Assembly: GCF_001625575.1 (NCBI RefSeq)
Contig: NZ_AUXV01000026.1
Coordinates: 62,001-126,000 of the forward strand
Direction: 5' to 3'
Length of the DNA stretch: 64,000 nt
Source of the DNA: Pseudoalteromonas luteoviolacea S2607
GTDB lineage: Bacteria; Pseudomonadota; Gammaproteobacteria; Enterobacterales; Alteromonadaceae
The translations under genes and the position numbers were made by a program. The notes below the pieces were generated by a model. That model was not told the origin of the DNA and searched no databases. It worked only from the letters and a program-made list of their open reading frames with translations. Below are positions 45,882 through 54,528 of the stretch, piece by piece (within the stretch, counting starts at the first letter, position 1; every line of letters begins with the position of its first letter).

Positions 45882-45913
45882 AAAAAGCCATGCAATAGCA
45901 TGGCTTTTTTATG
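45882..45913 (+). terminator. terminator of erpA
   Basis: AAAAAGCCATGC-AATA-GCATGGCTTTTT is a perfect 12 bp stem with T-tract. The stop codon of the small convergent ORF at 45909-46085 lies in its T-tract. Confidence 0.9.
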
Positions 45914-46085
45914 CAGGGTTAGTAACGTGTATCATTAATACGAAAAAGCCCAACACAAATGCTGAAAATGCCAGAATATATATAAACCCCCGCTTACCTT
46001 GTTTCAATGGAATGCCATTGACCTTTAAAAAGTAATACCAGCCAAAACAAAGAATCAGTGGTAATAAAAATAAGATCCGAATCAT
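45909..46085 (-). CDS. small two-helix membrane protein (58 aa), unannotated
   Basis: This ORF is short but looks real. ATG 46085 is preceded by AGGGTG, and the 58-residue product has two clear hydrophobic helices (MIRILFLLPLILCFGWYYFL, then FIYILAFSAFVLGFFVLMI). A positively charged loop, KQGKRG, separates them. Placing that loop in the cytoplasm by the positive-inside rule puts both ends in the periplasm. I do not recognise a family. It ends inside the erpA terminator and is divergent from the XRE gene across a 356 bp regulatory region. Confidence 0.6.
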   Translation of the reverse strand: MIRILFLLPLILCFGWYYFLKVNGIPLKQGKRGFIYILAFSAFVLGFFVLMIHVTNPA

Positions 46086-46167
46086 TTTTGCACCCTAATT
46101 TTTCAATTAAATTTAAGGTTAGCTCTAAATGGCTAATTTTAAAAGGAAAATAAATTATTTCAAATAC

Positions 46168-46240
46168 TGGTACAAGATATAAAATTTTTGTTAAAGTGTA
46201 CTTTGTACCCTACATGAAAAAAATGAATATAATTTTTCAA
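46168..46240 (+). promoter_or_regulatory. promoter and palindromic operator region of the XRE gene
   Basis: GGTACAA (46169-46175) and TTGTACC (46203-46209) are a perfect inverted repeat. A further GTAC lies at 46197-46200 (TGTACT), and GGTACA recurs at 46284-46289. TATAAT at 46228-46233 makes a consensus -10, placing TTGTAC in the -35 region. A small XRE protein binding these repeats to repress its own gene is a fair inference. Confidence 0.5.
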
Positions 46241-46296
46241 AATTTTATTAGGTTTTAGCGCTAAGATGGTCTATACCTAATTGGGTACACAGGAAC

Positions 46297-46406
46297 AAGG
46301 CCTGTTGGCAAAACAGGAAATACGCAAGACCTGTAGGGTCTGTAGCGAGTATTTTTTCTAATATACGATGTGCAGCTGAGTGAGACGGGCAAATTTCACG
46401 AAGCTG
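46297..46406 (+). promoter_or_regulatory. structured leader with hairpin plus T-tract, possible attenuator
   Basis: Three hairpins follow in order. CCTGTT-GGCAA-AACAGG is at 46301-46317. A composite stem at 46320-46352 has the core AGACC-TGTAG-GGTCT and an outer ATAC/GTAT pair, and is followed at once by TTTTTTC. The third, at 46373-46406, is CAGCT-GA-GTGA paired with TCAC-GA-AGCTG, with symmetrical GA/GA mismatches. The middle one looks like a rho-independent terminator inside the leader of the XRE gene, so attenuation or a short RNA is possible. It does not match a riboswitch class I know. Confidence 0.4.
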
Positions 46407-46441
46407 TTTAAGGTAAATCATCAAGTAGGAGATGTTTATTT

Positions 46442-46687
46442 ATGATGGGTAAAACGGTTTCTTCAGAAGAAAACGGAAAGTTAACAAAATGGTTGAAATC
46501 AAAGCGTCATGAGAAAGGCCACACAATGCGTAGTCTGGCTCAGGTTTTAGGTACGCCGCATTCTTTTATCGGTAAAATTGAAAATCAAGAACGTCGTTTA
46601 GATGTCATTGAGTTTTTGCGTTATTGTGAGGCACTGGAAGTAGACCCGTACGAAGGCCTCTCACTAATCAATAAAGAAGAGCTATAA
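46442..46687 (+). CDS. small XRE-family DNA-binding protein
   Basis: This 81 aa protein is almost wholly one helix-turn-helix domain: LTKWLKSKRHEKGHTMRSLAQVLGTPHSFIGKIENQERRLDVIEFLRYCEAL-type Cro/CI fold, residues about 14-65 (described here by its segments SLAQVLGTPHSFIGKIENQE and RLDVIEFLRYCEAL). AGGAG lies upstream of the ATG; a second ATG follows immediately. No toxin or prophage genes flank it, so it is a stand-alone regulator. Inverted GTAC repeats and a structured 200 nt leader precede it. Confidence 0.85.
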   Translation: MMGKTVSSEENGKLTKWLKSKRHEKGHTMRSLAQVLGTPHSFIGKIENQERRLDVIEFLRYCEALEVDPYEGLSLINKEEL

Positions 46688-46712
46688 ATCCTACACAATG
46701 GGATTGAAAAGC

Positions 46713-46741
46713 AAGGTGCAGGGAAATGCACCTTAATTTTG
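46713..46741 (+). terminator. terminator of the XRE gene
   Basis: AAGGTGCA-GGGAAA-TGCACCTT is an 8 bp stem followed by AATTTTG. It overlaps the ampG stop codon on the other strand. Confidence 0.75.
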
Positions 46742-48112
46742 TTGATGATAAGACGCCTCTATTTGATAAAGTTTGTGTCTTATGAAATAAAGAAATATCA
46801 GGGAAGGAAGGACCATCAAAGCGGTAATAATAAAGAAAACTGCCCAGTCGCCATCCAGCCAGTCGTCTATCACCACACCACTGTAACTCGATAACAAAGT
46901 TCGGCTTAAGCTGCCCAAAGAGGCAAGTAGGGCATAGTGTGTCGCGCTAAATGTTCTATCACATAGCATAGAAATAAATGCAACTAAGGCAACCAGTGAC
47001 CAGGCTTGAGTAAACCCATCAATGACAATGGCCAATGCATACAGGTGTTCCTTAGGACCTGCAATGGCTATCCATGAAAACATTAGATTAGACGCGGCCA
47101 TCGCCACACCGCTTATGAATAAACCTTTTACTATGCCGTATTTGTGGTTGAAGATACTACCTAAAAAGGCGAAGACGATGGTGATTAAACCAGTTCCCAA
47201 TTTTGAGTACTGGGCTATTTGGGTATTGCTAAAACCAATCTCTTTATAAAATACAATGGACATTCGGGCTAAAAACGCTTCGCCAATCTTGAACAAGAAA
47301 ATAAATGAGAGTAGTGCTAAAGCGGTGCTAACGCCGTTATTTTTGAAAAAGCTAACAAACGGTGCAACGATGGTAACCCCCAGCCATGCCAAGAGTTTAT
47401 TTACCCTTGAATGGCCATGCGTAGATAGCTTATCTTCGTAGGCTTTTTGAATTTCGGCCTGAGCTGTATCACGATGTGATTCAGGTTCTTTTGCAAGTAA
47501 TGTTACAACGACTAACAAGCTCATGATGCCAGAGAGCAACAGATACACATCGGGCCACTCAACATTAGGTAAATCGGCAGCAAAAAATGGGATAGCGCCA
47601 AGCAGTGCATATCCAGTCCACCATCCTGAAGTGGCCATCGCTGCAGCGGCCGTTGATTTTTCACTTTCAGCTTGAGGTAATATATCGATACGGTAGCCAT
47701 CTATCGCAATATCATGCGTGGCGGCAAAAAGCGCGATCAGAAAGCACAGTAAAGCAGCTTGAAACAAATGATTCTGTAAATCCACGAAAGCCAAATTTAC
47801 AGCACATAAGGTGACGACAATTTGACCAAGGAAAATCCAACTACGTCGCTGTCCTAACAAAGTGCCAATGAGAGGCAACTTAAGTCTATCAACAAGCGGA
47901 GACCACAAAAAGTTAATGGTATAAGCACCGAATACGACTCCAAACAGCCCTATCAGACTTCTACTTAGCCCTTCATCTTTCAGCCATGCAGACATCACCG
48001 AGCCGATCAGTACCCAAGGAAACCCCTGGCTCATACCAAAAGCAAATACAGTCAACAGGCGCTTGTCTTTATAATAACTTAGGTATTTTAAAATACTTGT
48101 TGTGGTCGCCAT
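46733..48112 (-). CDS. ampG: AmpG-family muropeptide MFS permease
   Basis: AmpG imports anhydromuropeptides from the periplasm for cell-wall recycling, which also feeds beta-lactamase induction in some species. The 459 aa protein has 12-14 membrane segments. The N-terminal FAFGMSQGFPWVLIGSVMSAWLKDEGLSRS is the AmpG signature region (FxxGfssGlP...). DRLKLPLIGTLLGQRRSW near residue 76 is the MFS loop 2-3 motif. It is followed downstream by nothing on this strand, and preceded by ppiA and yajG. A yajG-ampG pairing also exists in E. coli, supporting the call. Confidence 0.87.
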   Translation of the reverse strand: MATTTSILKYLSYYKDKRLLTVFAFGMSQGFPWVLIGSVMSAWLKDEGLSRSLIGLFGVVFGAYTINFLWSPLVDRLKLPLIGTLLGQRRSWIFLGQIVVTLCAVNLAFVDLQNHLFQAALLCFLIALFAATHDIAIDGYRIDILPQAESEKSTAAAAMATSGWWTGYALLGAIPFFAADLPNVEWPDVYLLLSGIMSLLVVVTLLAKEPESHRDTAQAEIQKAYEDKLSTHGHSRVNKLLAWLGVTIVAPFVSFFKNNGVSTALALLSFIFLFKIGEAFLARMSIVFYKEIGFSNTQIAQYSKLGTGLITIVFAFLGSIFNHKYGIVKGLFISGVAMAASNLMFSWIAIAGPKEHLYALAIVIDGFTQAWSLVALVAFISMLCDRTFSATHYALLASLGSLSRTLLSSYSGVVIDDWLDGDWAVFFIITALMVLPSLIFLYFIRHKLYQIEASYHQQN

Positions 48113-48120
48113 AGTCTTGG

Positions 48121-48744
48121 TTAGAACTCTTCTGCTGGCAAAATATCAATACTGTAGATGACGACGGCTGTTTTTGGAATAAAGCTATATCCCAGCTTTT
48201 TATTGTAGCCAGTTTCAACTTGCATGATTTTATCGAGCGTTTCATATCCATCGGTGACATTACCAAAGACTGCAAAACCCCAACCTCTACCTGGATTCAA
48301 ATGGTTGTTATCATCCATATTAAAAAAGAATTGCCTTGTACCTGAGTGTGGTTTGTTATCTTGATAAGCCATGGCGACAGAGTACATATCGTTTTTCATG
48401 CCATTACCGCTTTCATTAAAGATGGGTTTTCTTTCAAACATGCCATCATAGTCTTTATCGTACCCGCCACCTTGGATAACAAAGTCTTTCTCATTGGCTT
48501 CGTCGCGTTCTACACGGTGAAAAACAGATCCTTTGTAGTCATCGTTGACCACATAGGTTAAAAAGTTATTTACAGTTATAGGTGCGCGTGAGCGATCAAG
48601 TTCCACAGTAATTTTGCCAAGTGAGGTGTTGATCTGGACTTTCGGAAACAGGTTGTCCTTTTGTACAAATCGTCCTTCTTTATTACCTGCAAAGGCAAGT
48701 GCACTGGTAAGTATAGTAATTATGAGTATTGCGCAGCGGATCAT
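48121..48744 (-). CDS. periplasmic cyclophilin-type peptidyl-prolyl isomerase
   Basis: The 207 aa protein carries a signal peptide (MIRCAILIITILTSALAFA) and one cyclophilin domain. VQINTSLGKITVELDRSRAPITVNNFLTYV is the domain start, VFHRV near residue 76 and GGYDKDYDG, AYQDNKPHSGTRQFFFNMDDN near 130 and GWGFAVFGNVTDGYETLDKI near 154 form the active site. It would assist folding of proline-containing proteins in the periplasm. It lies 8 bp upstream-side of ampG and 16 bp from yajG in the same orientation. Confidence 0.88.
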   Translation of the reverse strand: MIRCAILIITILTSALAFAGNKEGRFVQKDNLFPKVQINTSLGKITVELDRSRAPITVNNFLTYVVNDDYKGSVFHRVERDEANEKDFVIQGGGYDKDYDGMFERKPIFNESGNGMKNDMYSVAMAYQDNKPHSGTRQFFFNMDDNNHLNPGRGWGFAVFGNVTDGYETLDKIMQVETGYNKKLGYSFIPKTAVVIYSIDILPAEEF

Positions 48745-48760
48745 CTGTGTTCCTTATACT

Positions 48761-49324
48761 TTATTGTGAGATGAATTGAATAAGCTCTTGGTCTTTAATC
48801 ATATGGGTTACAAGCTGTTGGGCAAGTATATTTAGCTGGCCCTCAACTTTTGCCTGATCATGTTTCAGTGAGCCGGTCAATTTTCTGTTACCTGTAAAAG
48901 ATTTAACAAATGTGCTTTGACCTTTGGTGACGGTAACCATAAATTCTGCTTGTGCGTTACTTTCGTGTTTAGTATAAGTTTCTGAAATGAGTGCTAGAAA
49001 CTGCTTTATCTGAACGGTTATTTGCACATTCGCGTTGTTTACAATGTTTGCACCATTGGCGCTAAATGCTTCATTTATCAGCGCTGATAAAGTAACAGGC
49101 AGGTTTGCATCAGGTAAATATACAGCCGGTTCCTTGTCGAGTACCTTGACAGTGAACTTTGAAGTTCTGAGGTCTTCTACTTTGACAGAGATGGGCTGAT
49201 TGATCGTCGTGACTTGGCCTGCGGCGTAGCTGGGACTGAGGATCACCGCCTTTGGTGAGCCGGCACACCCTGACAAAAGCGTCACGATACCTACGGCTGC
49301 CAGTGATTTAATGATATTCGCCAT
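48761..49324 (-). CDS. yajG: YajG-family lipoprotein
   Basis: This 187 aa outer- or inner-membrane lipoprotein has lipobox LLSGC at residues 16-20. KAVILSPSY, INQPISVKVEDLR and the later strand pattern fit YajG, a small lipoprotein of unknown function. In E. coli yajG is next to ampG; here ppiA lies between them. Its start is 3 bp from the rlmG stop on the same strand, so rlmG, yajG, ppiA and ampG could form one transcript. Confidence 0.8.
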   Translation of the reverse strand: MANIIKSLAAVGIVTLLSGCAGSPKAVILSPSYAAGQVTTINQPISVKVEDLRTSKFTVKVLDKEPAVYLPDANLPVTLSALINEAFSANGANIVNNANVQITVQIKQFLALISETYTKHESNAQAEFMVTVTKGQSTFVKSFTGNRKLTGSLKHDQAKVEGQLNILAQQLVTHMIKDQELIQFISQ

Positions 49325-49327
49325 AGA

Positions 49328-50482
49328 TTAGCTCCTTTTAATTACACTTAACACGGTAAATTTTTTATTATTGCCAAGTACCTTACAGTTCCCAAACAGA
49401 CGCTGCAACTTGTCTTGGTAGTCTAAATGACGATTGCCGATAATTCTAAGTTCCCCACCATTTCTAAGTGTGTATTTAGCCTGTAAAAACATCTGCCACG
49501 CAATGTGGTCTGTGATGGCTTGAGCCTGATGAAATGGGGGATTGCACAGCACTAAATCGGCGCTATTAGGTGCAAAATCAGTGAGGCAATCATTATGCAC
49601 AAATTGGCAGTCAGCTAAACGTGATGGTAAATTGTGGCTGACATTTTGGTTGGCTGTCGCCACTGCCATCGCTGATTCATCAACAAAGGTCACTTTGCAA
49701 TTCGGCATACGGTTTAGAGTTTGCAGCCCAATCACACCGTTGCCGCAGCCTAGATCTATGATATTCATCGGCTTTTTTCCAGCTGGAAGGTAGTTCAAGA
49801 AAAATCTAGCGCCAATATCAAGAGAGTCTCGAGAGAAGACATTGGCATGGTTAATGAGCGTGAAGTCTGTATTTTCAAGCGGCCAAGATACGGGAAACTT
49901 GCTATCTACTGGCTTGGCAGTTGTTTTGGAAAAAATTAAACGGGATTTTTTCACCGCAAGGCTGGTCTTTGGCTCGGATAAAAAATGATTGAACGATTTT
50001 AGTGTTGAGGTGTGGATCTCTTTCGCTTTACCCGCGGCGATGACAGGAATGTCCGCAGGTAGATGACTTAAAAGAGAGAGTTGATACTGCAAAAATCCCG
50101 CATTTTTGGGGATTTTAATAAGCACTAAATCAATGTCTGTTGGCAAAGTTTCCAAACTGTCTAAAAATGTGACGTGTTCAGCTGATAACTGGTTTTCAGC
50201 TAAGTTGTGCTGACATGCAGCCTTGCTTACAAAGGAGTCATTAACAAAGAAAAGGGTTGGCAGCGCCTGCTCTTTACGAAAGACCACACTTGAAGTACAG
50301 CACAGAGCACCAAAACTATCGTTGAGTATTAAGATTTTTTGTGCAGTCGGGTACTCTGATACAATATGGTCAAGAAGGTATTCGTCTGCGGCATCCCATG
50401 CTTGTAGACTGCGATTTTTTTGTTCAAGAGGAAATCGATGTAATATGAACGGGTGGTTTGCAAGTACCGCTTCGGTTGTCAT
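49328..50482 (-). CDS. rlmG: 23S rRNA m2G1835 methyltransferase
   Basis: RlmG methylates G1835 of 23S rRNA with S-adenosylmethionine. The 384 aa protein has duplicated Rossmann-like domains. The N-terminal one carries QAWDAADEYLLDHI near residue 26. The catalytic C-terminal one carries NIIDLGCGNGVIGLQTLN near 237, VDESAMAVATANQNV and the motif IV LCNPPFHQ near 307. E. coli RlmG is 378 aa. I prefer the ATG at 50482; another ATG at 50515 in frame would overlap the divergent alkB leader. Confidence 0.9.
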   Translation of the reverse strand: MTTEAVLANHPFILHRFPLEQKNRSLQAWDAADEYLLDHIVSEYPTAQKILILNDSFGALCCTSSVVFRKEQALPTLFFVNDSFVSKAACQHNLAENQLSAEHVTFLDSLETLPTDIDLVLIKIPKNAGFLQYQLSLLSHLPADIPVIAAGKAKEIHTSTLKSFNHFLSEPKTSLAVKKSRLIFSKTTAKPVDSKFPVSWPLENTDFTLINHANVFSRDSLDIGARFFLNYLPAGKKPMNIIDLGCGNGVIGLQTLNRMPNCKVTFVDESAMAVATANQNVSHNLPSRLADCQFVHNDCLTDFAPNSADLVLCNPPFHQAQAITDHIAWQMFLQAKYTLRNGGELRIIGNRHLDYQDKLQRLFGNCKVLGNNKKFTVLSVIKRS

Positions 50483-50521
50483 AGTTCTATATTTTTCACT
50501 AAATTGTAGGTGCATAATAAC

Positions 50522-51103
50522 ATGTCAAAGCTGAACAAAGAATGTTTGCCCGAAGGCTTTCAGTATTTTCCTCACGGTATTTCATTTGATAAAAGCTTAG
50601 CGTTATATGAATACTTGTGTGGGCACTTATCTTGGCAGCAGCCAGAGATACGTGTTTACGGGAAATTGCATCACATTCCGCGCTTACAATGTTTTATTGC
50701 AGATCAAAATGTCAATTACGGCTATTCAGGAAAGCAGTTAGATAGTTGTGATTGGTTACCTGTTTTGAGTTCTATCAGAGCACGTTTGCAGCAGCAGTAT
50801 GGTCAATCATTTAACGCGTTATTGCTTAATTGGTATCGTGATGGGCAGGATACTATGGGTTGGCACAGTGATGATGAGCAAGAGCTGGGTAATGAACCAA
50901 TGATAGTATCCGTATCTTTGGGGGCCTCTAGGTTATTTAAAATTCGTGACAAAGTGACACGCGAGACCTATTCAATACTGTTAGAAACGGGCAGCTTCTT
51001 AATGATGTCTGGACGCAGTCAGCATGATTTTGAACACAGCTTACCCAAGCAAGCTAAAGTGTCCCAAGGTCGTATAAACCTGACATTTAGAACGGTTGGT
51101 TAA
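50522..51103 (+). CDS. AlkB-like alpha-ketoglutarate/Fe(II) dioxygenase
   Basis: AlkB enzymes repair 1-methyladenine and 3-methylcytosine by oxidative demethylation. This 193 aa protein has the iron-binding HxD...H set: MGWHSDDEQEL near residue 116 and QHDFEHSLP near 170. The 2-oxoglutarate-binding Arg pair is in RINLTFR at the end. IPRLQCFIADQNVNYGYSG near 52 fits the nucleotide-recognition lid. It resembles the shorter AlkB/ALKBH2 group. I use ATG 50522; an in-frame GTG at 50510 is possible. It is divergent from rlmG. Confidence 0.87.
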   Translation: MSKLNKECLPEGFQYFPHGISFDKSLALYEYLCGHLSWQQPEIRVYGKLHHIPRLQCFIADQNVNYGYSGKQLDSCDWLPVLSSIRARLQQQYGQSFNALLLNWYRDGQDTMGWHSDDEQELGNEPMIVSVSLGASRLFKIRDKVTRETYSILLETGSFLMMSGRSQHDFEHSLPKQAKVSQGRINLTFRTVG

Positions 51104-51167
51104 TTCGGTCTATCCGCGTATAGTATAAAGCAATTTCTAAGACCAATCTGAAAAGGGCACTGTATAG

Positions 51168-51482
51168 ATGTCAATGCAGCAACAAATTCATGCAAAGCTT
51201 GCCGACGCCATAGCGTGTACGTACCTCGATGTTATTAATGAAAGCCATATGCACAGTCGTGGCACTGACTCACATTTCAAAGTTATCGTTGTCAGCGAAG
51301 AGTTTTCTGGATTAAGGCTTTTGCCAAGACATAGGCGTATTAATGAGGTCTTAAAGTCAGAATTGGCCAACGATATTCATGCATTAGCGATTCATGCATA
51401 CACCCCTGAGGAGTTTGACGAGTCAGAGCACCAAGTGCCTGCGTCACCTAACTGCTTAGGTGGTTCAAAATTTGATAAATAG
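51168..51482 (+). CDS. bolA: BolA-family protein
   Basis: BolA proteins work with monothiol glutaredoxins in iron-sulfur handling and affect cell shape under stress. The 104 aa protein has the single BolA fold. LDVINESHMHSRGTDSHFKVIVVSEEFSGL near residue 20 and RHRRINEVLKSELANDIHALAIHAYTPEEF near 54 contain the invariant His and the RHR motif region. The C-terminal tail QVPASPNCLGGSKFDK is typical of BolA itself rather than IbaG. It stands alone between alkB and fabV. Confidence 0.93.
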   Translation: MSMQQQIHAKLADAIACTYLDVINESHMHSRGTDSHFKVIVVSEEFSGLRLLPRHRRINEVLKSELANDIHALAIHAYTPEEFDESEHQVPASPNCLGGSKFDK

Positions 51483-51622
51483 CTGATCAGACCTGTATTT
51501 CGACGATCAGACATTACACTATAGGCAATTTTTGGCACCCTCTTTGACAAGTTTCATGACTTAATGTGGTAGAGATGTGCCTAAATCACTTGAAACATAT
51601 TCAAAATTTAGTAGGAAACAAA

Positions 51623-52813
51623 ATGGTAATTAAGCCGAAGATCCGTGGTTTTATCTGTACCAATGCTCACCCAGCTGGCTGTGCAGCCCATGTTGAAGAG
51701 CAAATTGCATACGTAAAGCAGCAAGGTGAATTACAAAATGGACCAAAAAATGTACTGGTTATCGGTGCGTCTACTGGTTATGGTTTAGCATCACGTATCA
51801 CTGCTGCATTCGGCTCAGGCGCAAAAACACTGGGTATTTTCTTTGAAAAAGAAGGCACAGAAAAGAAAACTGCTTCAGCAGGCTGGTACAATACTGCTGC
51901 TTTCCAAAGTGCCGCAGACAAAGCTGGATTATGGTCTAAAAATATCAATGGCGACGCGTTTTCAAACGAATTAAAAGAAAAAGCGGTTGAAACCATTAAA
52001 GCAGAGATGGGTAAAGTAGACTTAGTTATTTATAGTTTGGCATCACCACGTCGTACAGATCCAAAGACGGGTGAAACACATAGCTCTGTGCTTAAACCAA
52101 TCGGCGAAGCAATTACAACTAAAAACCTAAACACTTCTAAGCGTGTTATTGATGAAGTAAGCGTTGAAGCTGCAAATGAAGACGAAATCGCCAACACTGT
52201 AAAAGTAATGGGCGGAGAAGACTGGGAGCTTTGGCTAGACGCTTTGAAAGAAGCAGATGTACTGGCTGACAACTTTAAAACAACGGCATATACCTATATT
52301 GGTAAAGAATTGACATGGCCAATTTACGGTCACGCAACAATAGGTAAAGCGAAAGAAGACTTAGACCGTGCAGCTGAAGCGATTAAAACATCAACTGCTG
52401 CCTTAAATGGTGAAGCCTATGTTTCGTCTTTGAATGCGGTTGTGACGCAGGCGAGTTCTGCGATTCCGATTATGCCTCTATACATCTCTGCACTATTTAA
52501 AGTGACTAAAGAAGATGGCACTTATGAAGGCACGATTGAGCAAATTCATGGTTTGTTCAATGAAAACCTATATGGTGAAACGCCTCGTTTTGACGACGGC
52601 GGTCACTTGTTCCAAAACTACAAGGAATTGGAAGAGGGTGTTCAGGCACGTATCCAAAACATTTGGGACACAGTAGATACTGATACGATTGATTCATTGA
52701 CCGATTACGAAGGTTACCACAATGAATTCCTAAAATTATTTGGCTTTGGTGTAGACGGTGTTGACTATGACGCCGACGTGAATACTATTGCTGAAATCAA
52801 TGGCTTAGTATAA
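51623..52813 (+). CDS. fabV: trans-2-enoyl-ACP/CoA reductase FabV
   Basis: FabV catalyses the last step of the fatty-acid elongation cycle and is insensitive to triclosan in known members. The 396 aa protein starts MVIKPKIRGFICTNAHPAGC. The NAD-binding region VLVIGASTGYGLASRITAAFGSGA is near residue 44, and LVIYSLASPRRTDPKTGE near 132 and TYIGKELTWPIYGHATIGKAKED near 230 hold the extended Tyr-x8-Lys active site. The start ATG at 51623 has TAGGAAA upstream. No fabI is in the window. Confidence 0.95.
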   Translation: MVIKPKIRGFICTNAHPAGCAAHVEEQIAYVKQQGELQNGPKNVLVIGASTGYGLASRITAAFGSGAKTLGIFFEKEGTEKKTASAGWYNTAAFQSAADKAGLWSKNINGDAFSNELKEKAVETIKAEMGKVDLVIYSLASPRRTDPKTGETHSSVLKPIGEAITTKNLNTSKRVIDEVSVEAANEDEIANTVKVMGGEDWELWLDALKEADVLADNFKTTAYTYIGKELTWPIYGHATIGKAKEDLDRAAEAIKTSTAALNGEAYVSSLNAVVTQASSAIPIMPLYISALFKVTKEDGTYEGTIEQIHGLFNENLYGETPRFDDGGHLFQNYKELEEGVQARIQNIWDTVDTDTIDSLTDYEGYHNEFLKLFGFGVDGVDYDADVNTIAEINGLV

Positions 52814-52826
52814 ATTTCATACAGTG

Positions 52827-52853
52827 GGCGGAGCGTTCAAACTCCGCCTTTTT
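52827..52853 (+). terminator. terminator of fabV
   Basis: GGCGGAG-CGTTCAAA-CTCCGCC is a perfect 7 bp GC-rich stem followed by TTTTTA, 13 bp past the fabV stop. Confidence 0.9.
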
Positions 52854-53182
52854 ATATTTATTCCCTTATTCCCGCCACTTCACTTTCTCAATCAATAGCA
52901 CTTTGGTCTATATTGAATTAATCGCAATTAGCTGTACTGAGCTAAAACCATTGTTAAGTCGTATTAATTTGATAAATGTACTCGCATAGTCAGGGCGATT
53001 AATGTTAAAATTGCGGAAATATGTGAGGACTATATATCACGGCGCTTATTTTTGGTTGATTTGGCTTTTGTCAAGTCATAATCATGATTGGCGAGTTCTT
53101 TGATACCGAAAACTAGATGAGATAGCTGCCGTGGTAAGTAAAGATTTTTCAATTTCTTTCCGTTAATGTAATGCAAGTGCGT
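52854..53182. promoter_or_regulatory. upstream region of the nqr operon
   Basis: About 330 bp precede nqrA without a supportable ORF. It holds inverted repeats TTAGCT-GTACTG-AGCTAA (52928-52945) and AATCATGATT (53080-53089). TTGTCA near 53069 is a possible -35 box. I could not place a full promoter. The nqrA ribosome-binding site is weak. Confidence 0.4.
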
Positions 53183-54526
53183 ATGATCAACATAAAAAAA
53201 GGTCTGGACTTACCCATAGAGGGCGCACCACAGCAAGCTATTCATGATGGCGCAGCCATCAAACGTGTAGCTGTGCTTGGTGAAGAGTTTATCGGTATGC
53301 GTCCAACCATGCATGTCCGCGTGGATGACCAAGTCAAAAAAGGCCAAGTTCTTTTTGAAGACAAAAAGAACCCAGGTGTCAAGTTTACTGCGCCAGCCTC
53401 TGGTGTAGTTAAAGAAATTAACCGTGGTGCTAAGCGTGTGCTTCAGTCTGTAGTGATTGAAGTACAAGGCAATGAGCAAATCACTTTTGACAAGTTCTCG
53501 GCTGCTGATTTAGGCAACCTAGATCGTGAGAAAGTGAAAGAAGTGCTTATTGAATCTGGTCAGTGGCCAGCGCTTCGTGCACGTCCATTTAGCCGTGTAG
53601 CAGTGCCTAGTGCAGCTCCGAGCTCAATTTTCGTGACAGCCATCGATACTAACCCATTAGCAGCAGATCCAGCCGTGATCATCGCTGATAACGTGGAAGC
53701 GTTTGAAGCCGGTCTAGCCGTTGTGTCTCGTTTAACTGATGGCAAAGTTTTCGTATGTAAGCAGTCAGGTAGTAAAGTACCTAGCTCTTCATTGTCACAA
53801 GTTGAAGTTCATGAGTTCGCTGGCGTTCACCCAGCAGGCTTAGTGGGCACTCACATCCACAACTTAGATGCAGTTGGTGCAGACAAGCAGGTTTGGCACT
53901 TAGGTTACCAGGACGTTATCGCGTTTGGTAAACTGTTCCTAACTGGCGAGATCTACACTGACCGAGTTGTTTCTTTAGCGGGTCCTCGCGTAAAGAATCC
54001 TCGTTTAGTTAAGACTCAAATTGGTGCGTCGCTAACAGATTTAGTATCAGGTGAAGTTGAAGACGGTGATAACCGAGTCATTTCTGGCTCTGTGTTAGCT
54101 GGTAAAACAGCAACCGGCCCTCACGCTTTCCTTGGTCGTTATCACGTACAGGTTTCAGTGCTTCTTGAAGGTCGTGAGAAAGAGTTATTTGGCTGGATTG
54201 CGCCAGGTAGCAACAAATTCTCAGTAACACGTACTTTCATTTCACACTTAGCTCCTAGCCGTTTGTTCAAGATGACAACGTCTACTGGTGGTTCTAAGCG
54301 TGCGATGGTGCCAATCGGCAACTACGAGCGTGTTATGCCTTTAGACATCCTACCAACGCTATTACTTCGTGATCTTATCGCAGGCGATTTAGACAGTGCT
54401 ATCTCATTAGGTGCACTTGAGCTTGATGAAGAAGATTTAGCATTGTGTACCTTCGTATGTCCAGGCAAGTATGATTATGGCTTAATCCTACGTGATTGCC
54501 TGACTACTATTGAGAAGGAAGGTTAA
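53183..54526 (+). CDS. nqrA: Na+-translocating NADH:quinone reductase subunit A
   Basis: NqrA is a cytoplasmic subunit that contributes to quinone binding in the Na+-NQR respiratory complex. The 447 aa protein (446 in Vibrio cholerae) opens with [18 protein letters not shown], the near-invariant family N-terminus. [30 protein letters not shown] near residue 53 is the lipoyl-like domain, and [13 protein letters not shown] near 215 is diagnostic. I start at the ATG at 53183 to match the family; an ATG four codons earlier is possible. Codon use in this operon is strongly biased, as in highly expressed genes. Confidence 0.96.
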   Translation: MINIKKGLDLPIEGAPQQAIHDGAAIKRVAVLGEEFIGMRPTMHVRVDDQVKKGQVLFEDKKNPGVKFTAPASGVVKEINRGAKRVLQSVVIEVQGNEQITFDKFSAADLGNLDREKVKEVLIESGQWPALRARPFSRVAVPSAAPSSIFVTAIDTNPLAADPAVIIADNVEAFEAGLAVVSRLTDGKVFVCKQSGSKVPSSSLSQVEVHEFAGVHPAGLVGTHIHNLDAVGADKQVWHLGYQDVIAFGKLFLTGEIYTDRVVSLAGPRVKNPRLVKTQIGASLTDLVSGEVEDGDNRVISGSVLAGKTATGPHAFLGRYHVQVSVLLEGREKELFGWIAPGSNKFSVTRTFISHLAPSRLFKMTTSTGGSKRAMVPIGNYERVMPLDILPTLLLRDLIAGDLDSAISLGALELDEEDLALCTFVCPGKYDYGLILRDCLTTIEKEG

Positions 54527-54528
54527 AA

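Noticed and set aside
46281-46406. c-di-GMP-I (GEMM) riboswitch upstream of the XRE gene
   Set aside because: GGCAAAAC, ACGCAA and a following hairpin recall the GEMM core. However, the GNRA-capped P2 helix between them is missing and the spacing is wrong, so I keep it as an unclassified leader.
46442-46687. Antitoxin of a toxin-antitoxin pair
   Set aside because: The XRE protein has no small partner gene on either side; the neighbours are the 58-residue membrane ORF (divergent) and ampG (convergent).
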